This document shows, one piece after another, positions 5,246 to 6,816 of a stretch of DNA of 6,816 bases. The DNA comes from Bifidobacteriaceae bacterium (GTDB lineage Bacteria > Actinomycetota > Actinomycetes > Actinomycetales > WQXJ01), in assembly GCA_031268115.1 (NCBI GenBank), contig JAIRXV010000370.1, forward strand, positions 1-6,816, read 5' to 3'. The notes beneath the pieces were generated by a model, which did no database searches, was not told the origin of the DNA, and was given only the letters and a program-made list of their open reading frames with translations. A program made the position numbers and the translations under genes. Every line of letters starts with the position of its first letter. Position 1 is the stretch's first letter.

Positions 5246-6309
5246 TGGGAGTGCTCGGATGCGTCTTCGCGGGCCTTTTGCGCGCGGGCGTGGTGGAGCT
5301 TGTGGGGGGTCAGGTCCAGTCCGTCGAGTCCGGCTTCGGTGACGGCTTTGTTCCACACTTGGGGACGCCAGTTGTGGTCGTGGACGGGTCCGCCTCTCTT
5401 GGCTTGGAACAGGAAGTCTCCGGGTTTGCGGTCTTTGGCTAGGGTGGCCAGTTCGGCGGCGAGGAATACCGGTGGGGGTACGGTGCGCCGCTCGAAGCTC
5501 TTGGGTGGGCCGAGTTGGCGCTTGCCGTCGCGGGTTTTGGTCCAGGTTTGGACCACACGGATGCGCTGGGCGGCGGTGTCGAGTTTCGCGGTTTTGACGG
5601 CGAGGGCTTCGTTGATGCGTATCCCGGTGTAGGCCAGGGTGTACACGAGCAGCGCGTCCTGGCGGTCTGCGGTGACGGCCTGGGCGGCTTCGGCCAGGTC
5701 CCGGACTTGGGTGTGGGTCAAGTACACGTGGTCGGCTGGGACGGGCCGGGGGATGGACAGGGCGAGGGTCGGGTTCTTGACGATCCGGTCTGTCAGGATC
5801 GCCCACTTGAAGATCGCACCCAGGACGGTGACCATGTGCTCGATGGACGCGGGAGACAGGCGCGAGCGCATGGGTGCGACCGGTAGGTTCACGGGCGGGT
5901 TGGAGCCCCTGACCCGGTAGCGGGCCGGGGCGATGCCTTGGAGGAGTTCTGAAACCCGCGCGGCCAGGTCCGCCGGGGTGATCGTGTTGATGGGCCGCTG
6001 GCCGAACTTGGGGATCATGTACATCCGCAGTTCGCGTTCGTACCGCGGGGCGGTGGCGTCCCGGATACGCATGTGCGCGGCGAACCATTCGGCGGCGACC
6101 TCACCGAACGTGGCTTTGCCCAGGTCGGGGTCCCGGTAGACCGACGCGCGGATATCGTTGTCGAGTTTCGCGGCGAACTCGGTCGCGTCGGATTTGCGGG
6201 TGAACGCTTTGGCTCGTAACCGGACCTGTTCCCCGGTCTCGTCGCGCCACCGGACCCGCCAACGTTGGCCCTTACCCCAGAACGCGGTCTTCCGCCTGGT
6301 GGCGCTCAT
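5179..6309 (-). CDS. Tyrosine recombinase (integrase), C-terminally truncated, probably inactive
   Basis: Integrases of this family insert and excise elements at tRNA genes. ATG at 6309 has GGAGGA (6317-6322) seven bases upstream, giving 376 residues. The same frame is open to 6726, but that extension is antisense to the excisionase-like gene. An N-terminal arm-binding part (about 1-60: WRVRWRDETGEQ) precedes a core-binding domain (about 66-180, ending ATLTDRIVKNP-like ILTDRIVKNPT). The catalytic domain shows TGIRINEAL with R231 and GPPKSFERRTVP with K270. The box normally HxLRH reads HKLHH (336-340), so the second Arg is His339. Similarity ends there: the last 36 residues are unrelated and partly antisense to the plus-strand recombinase remnant, and the catalytic Tyr and His/Trp box are missing. 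Family members would need about 50-70 more true residues. Confidence 0.85.
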   Translation of the reverse strand: MSATRRKTAFWGKGQRWRVRWRDETGEQVRLRAKAFTRKSDATEFAAKLDNDIRASVYRDPDLGKATFGEVAAEWFAAHMRIRDATAPRYERELRMYMIPKFGQRPINTITPADLAARVSELLQGIAPARYRVRGSNPPVNLPVAPMRSRLSPASIEHMVTVLGAIFKWAILTDRIVKNPTLALSIPRPVPADHVYLTHTQVRDLAEAAQAVTADRQDALLVYTLAYTGIRINEALAVKTAKLDTAAQRIRVVQTWTKTRDGKRQLGPPKSFERRTVPPPVFLAAELATLAKDRKPGDFLFQAKRGGPVHDHNWRPQVWNKAVTEAGLDGLDLTPHKLHHARAQKAREDASEHSQPIAYLVAQRIASRAVSLSAEA

Positions 6310-6363
6310 CCAACGGTCCTCCACCCATGCCCTGGCCACTGCGGTCTCCTTGATGCGGTTACG

Positions 6364-6383
6364 GTCAGGCGCGTGTACCTGAC
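6364..6383. repeat. Inverted repeat in the integrase-excisionase divergent region, possible operator
   Basis: GTCAGG (6364-6369) and CCTGAC (6378-6383) are perfect inverted arms with an 8-base spacer, a 20-bp operator-sized site. It lies in the 126-bp gap between the divergent integrase and excisionase-like starts, where both promoters should be. Binding by the small HTH protein itself is plausible but only inferred. Confidence 0.35.
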
Positions 6384-6417
6384 TGCCAGGAAGGTGTTCC
6401 GGCTTTCCCAAACCCCG

Positions 6418-6423
6418 AAGGAG
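6418..6423 (+). promoter_or_regulatory. Ribosome binding site of the excisionase-like gene
   Basis: AAGGAG is the best Shine-Dalgarno upstream of the HTH gene. It lies 12 bases before GTG 6436, slightly long, but it supports that start over the in-frame upstream GTG at 6394. Confidence 0.45.
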
Positions 6424-6435
6424 ACCAAGACCGCC

Positions 6436-6630
6436 GTGAACCACAACACGTTGACCACGACCGAACTGTCCGACCGGTGGGCCGTGCCGGTGTCCACCCT
6501 CGCCCACTGGCGCTCCCTGGGATACGGCCCGGCCTATGTCAAACCGCGTGGGATCGTCCGCTACCGCCAAACCGACATAGAGGCATTCGAGGAAGAGTGC
6601 CTGACCATCCCCCGCCGCACAGCCGGGTAG
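6436..6630 (+). CDS. Excisionase-like small HTH (MerR/AlpA-type) DNA-binding protein
   Basis: GTG at 6436 gives 64 residues. LTTTELSDRWAVPVSTLAHW forms a winged-HTH recognition unit (about residues 5-24), followed by GPAYVKPRGIVRYRQTDIEAF (about 30-51), the wing and C-terminal helix of the HTH_17/AlpA excisionase fold. Such proteins bend DNA at att sites, switching the integrase to excision, and may repress or activate the int promoter. It is divergent from the integrase, unlike the common co-directional xis-int order of pSAM2-type elements, but a divergent pair could still share an operator. The frame is open upstream to 6265, antisense to the integrase start, with alternative GTG 6394; I take the shorter form because homology begins right after 6436. 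Confidence 0.8.
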   Translation: MNHNTLTTTELSDRWAVPVSTLAHWRSLGYGPAYVKPRGIVRYRQTDIEAFEEECLTIPRRTAG

Positions 6631-6669
6631 CCCGCCCCACTCCAGCGGATGTCTGTAACCCCTTGCTGA

Positions 6670-6683
6670 CGCGCCTCGGCGCG
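6670..6683 (+). terminator. GC-rich hairpin downstream of the excisionase-like gene
   Basis: CGCGCC-TC-GGCGCG is a perfect inverted repeat about 40 bases after the xis stop; it folds as a 5-bp stem with a CTCG loop. No T-tract follows, so it is only a weak terminator candidate. Confidence 0.3.
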
Positions 6684-6751
6684 CCCACCTAGGCGGCACA
6701 CCGACAGGGGCCAAGTACGCGGACAAGGAAGAACCGAGGGCACGCCCGCTT

Positions 6752-6776
6752 GGGCGGTGGGGGTCCCACGCCGCCC
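6752..6776. repeat. Long GC-rich hairpin in the terminal intergenic region
   Basis: GGGCG GTGGG (6752-6761), loop GGT (6762-6764), CCCAC (6765-6769), bulge GC, then CGCCC (6772-6776) give a 10-bp stem with one 2-base bulge. No gene is visible in 6631-6816. The hairpin could be a terminator, a recombination arm site or part of a replication or transfer region; nothing decides. Confidence 0.4.
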
Positions 6777-6816
6777 GGCCCCACCACGATTCGCCATCGG
6801 CCCGGTTTCTCGCGCG

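Larger units (their letters stand above)
5055..6816. mobile_element. End of an integrative element at tRNA-Tyr (integrase end)
   Basis: The stretch contains an opposite-strand recombinase remnant, a truncated integrase and an excisionase-like HTH gene immediately after tRNA-Tyr, the usual gene order at the integrase end of an actinomycete integrative element or prophage. No replication, transfer or phage structural gene is inside the window, so the element type is unknown. The broken integrase suggests it no longer moves unaided. Confidence 0.65.

Noticed and set aside
5880..5915. T-arm-like sequence GGGTTGGAGCCCCTGACCC inside the integrase, as an internal att site
   Set aside because: It resembles the tRNA-Tyr T-arm only loosely, with several mismatches, and lies inside an uninterrupted coding stretch.
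5045..6088. 347-residue minus-strand frame rich in Arg, Pro and His
   Set aside because: It is the out-of-frame shadow of the integrase in high-GC DNA and crosses the recombinase junction without any domain match.
6310..6726. Extension of the integrase by 139 residues to a start at 6726
   Set aside because: The extra part is antisense to the excisionase-like gene, has no integrase similarity, and a strong RBS precedes ATG 6309.
1..6816. CRISPR array or tandem repeats
   Set aside because: No regularly spaced direct repeats are visible; the longest repeats noticed are single hairpins and a chance 10-base match (GGTGAACTGG at 3086 and 4400).

Overview
The window is high-GC DNA with actinobacterial traits: GTG and TTG starts, strong GGAGG-type ribosome sites, a YajQ-family gene beside a tRNA-Tyr without encoded CCA, and an actinomycete-style integrase/excisionase pair. 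I cannot name the genus. It splits into an accessory metabolic locus (1 to about 4380), a short core-like segment (yajQ and tRNA-Tyr, about 4388-5054), and the end of a mobile element inserted downstream of the tRNA (5055 to the window end).

Left part: three genes on the minus strand read as one operon, in transcription order: a PfkB/ribokinase-fold protein with a long N-terminal extension (2827 to 1256), a GTP cyclohydrolase II-like enzyme (1088 to 471), and a HAD-family phosphatase-like protein (462, running off the window start). A GTP-opening enzyme, a phosphatase and a sugar or nucleoside kinase-like protein together suggest a small pathway starting from GTP and making a pyrimidine- or riboflavin-precursor-like compound. 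The product cannot be told from sequence. Divergent from them across about 450 bp lies a DegT/StrS-type aminotransferase-fold gene (3274-4380), whose PLP lysine position reads isoleucine. The kinase-like protein also has an altered GAGD site (NGRD), so two of the four proteins look like divergent or non-catalytic versions of their folds.

Middle: yajQ (minus strand) converges on the aminotransferase-like gene with a 7-nt gap and a perfect 8-bp inverted repeat. tRNA-Tyr(GUA) at 4973-5054 follows on the plus strand with a plausible promoter.

Right part: an integrase gene (minus strand) points at the tRNA 3' end, with a divergent excisionase-like gene (plus strand) behind it. This is the usual layout of an element that uses the tRNA 3' end as its attachment site. 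The integrase is broken: its reading frame loses family similarity at its HxxR box, where Arg is His, and lacks the catalytic tyrosine. Between it and the tRNA, in the opposite orientation, lies the C-terminal piece of a different tyrosine recombinase that does keep a tyrosine box. This recombinase-recombinase junction is the clearest sign of rearrangement in the window. The far end of the element is outside the window.
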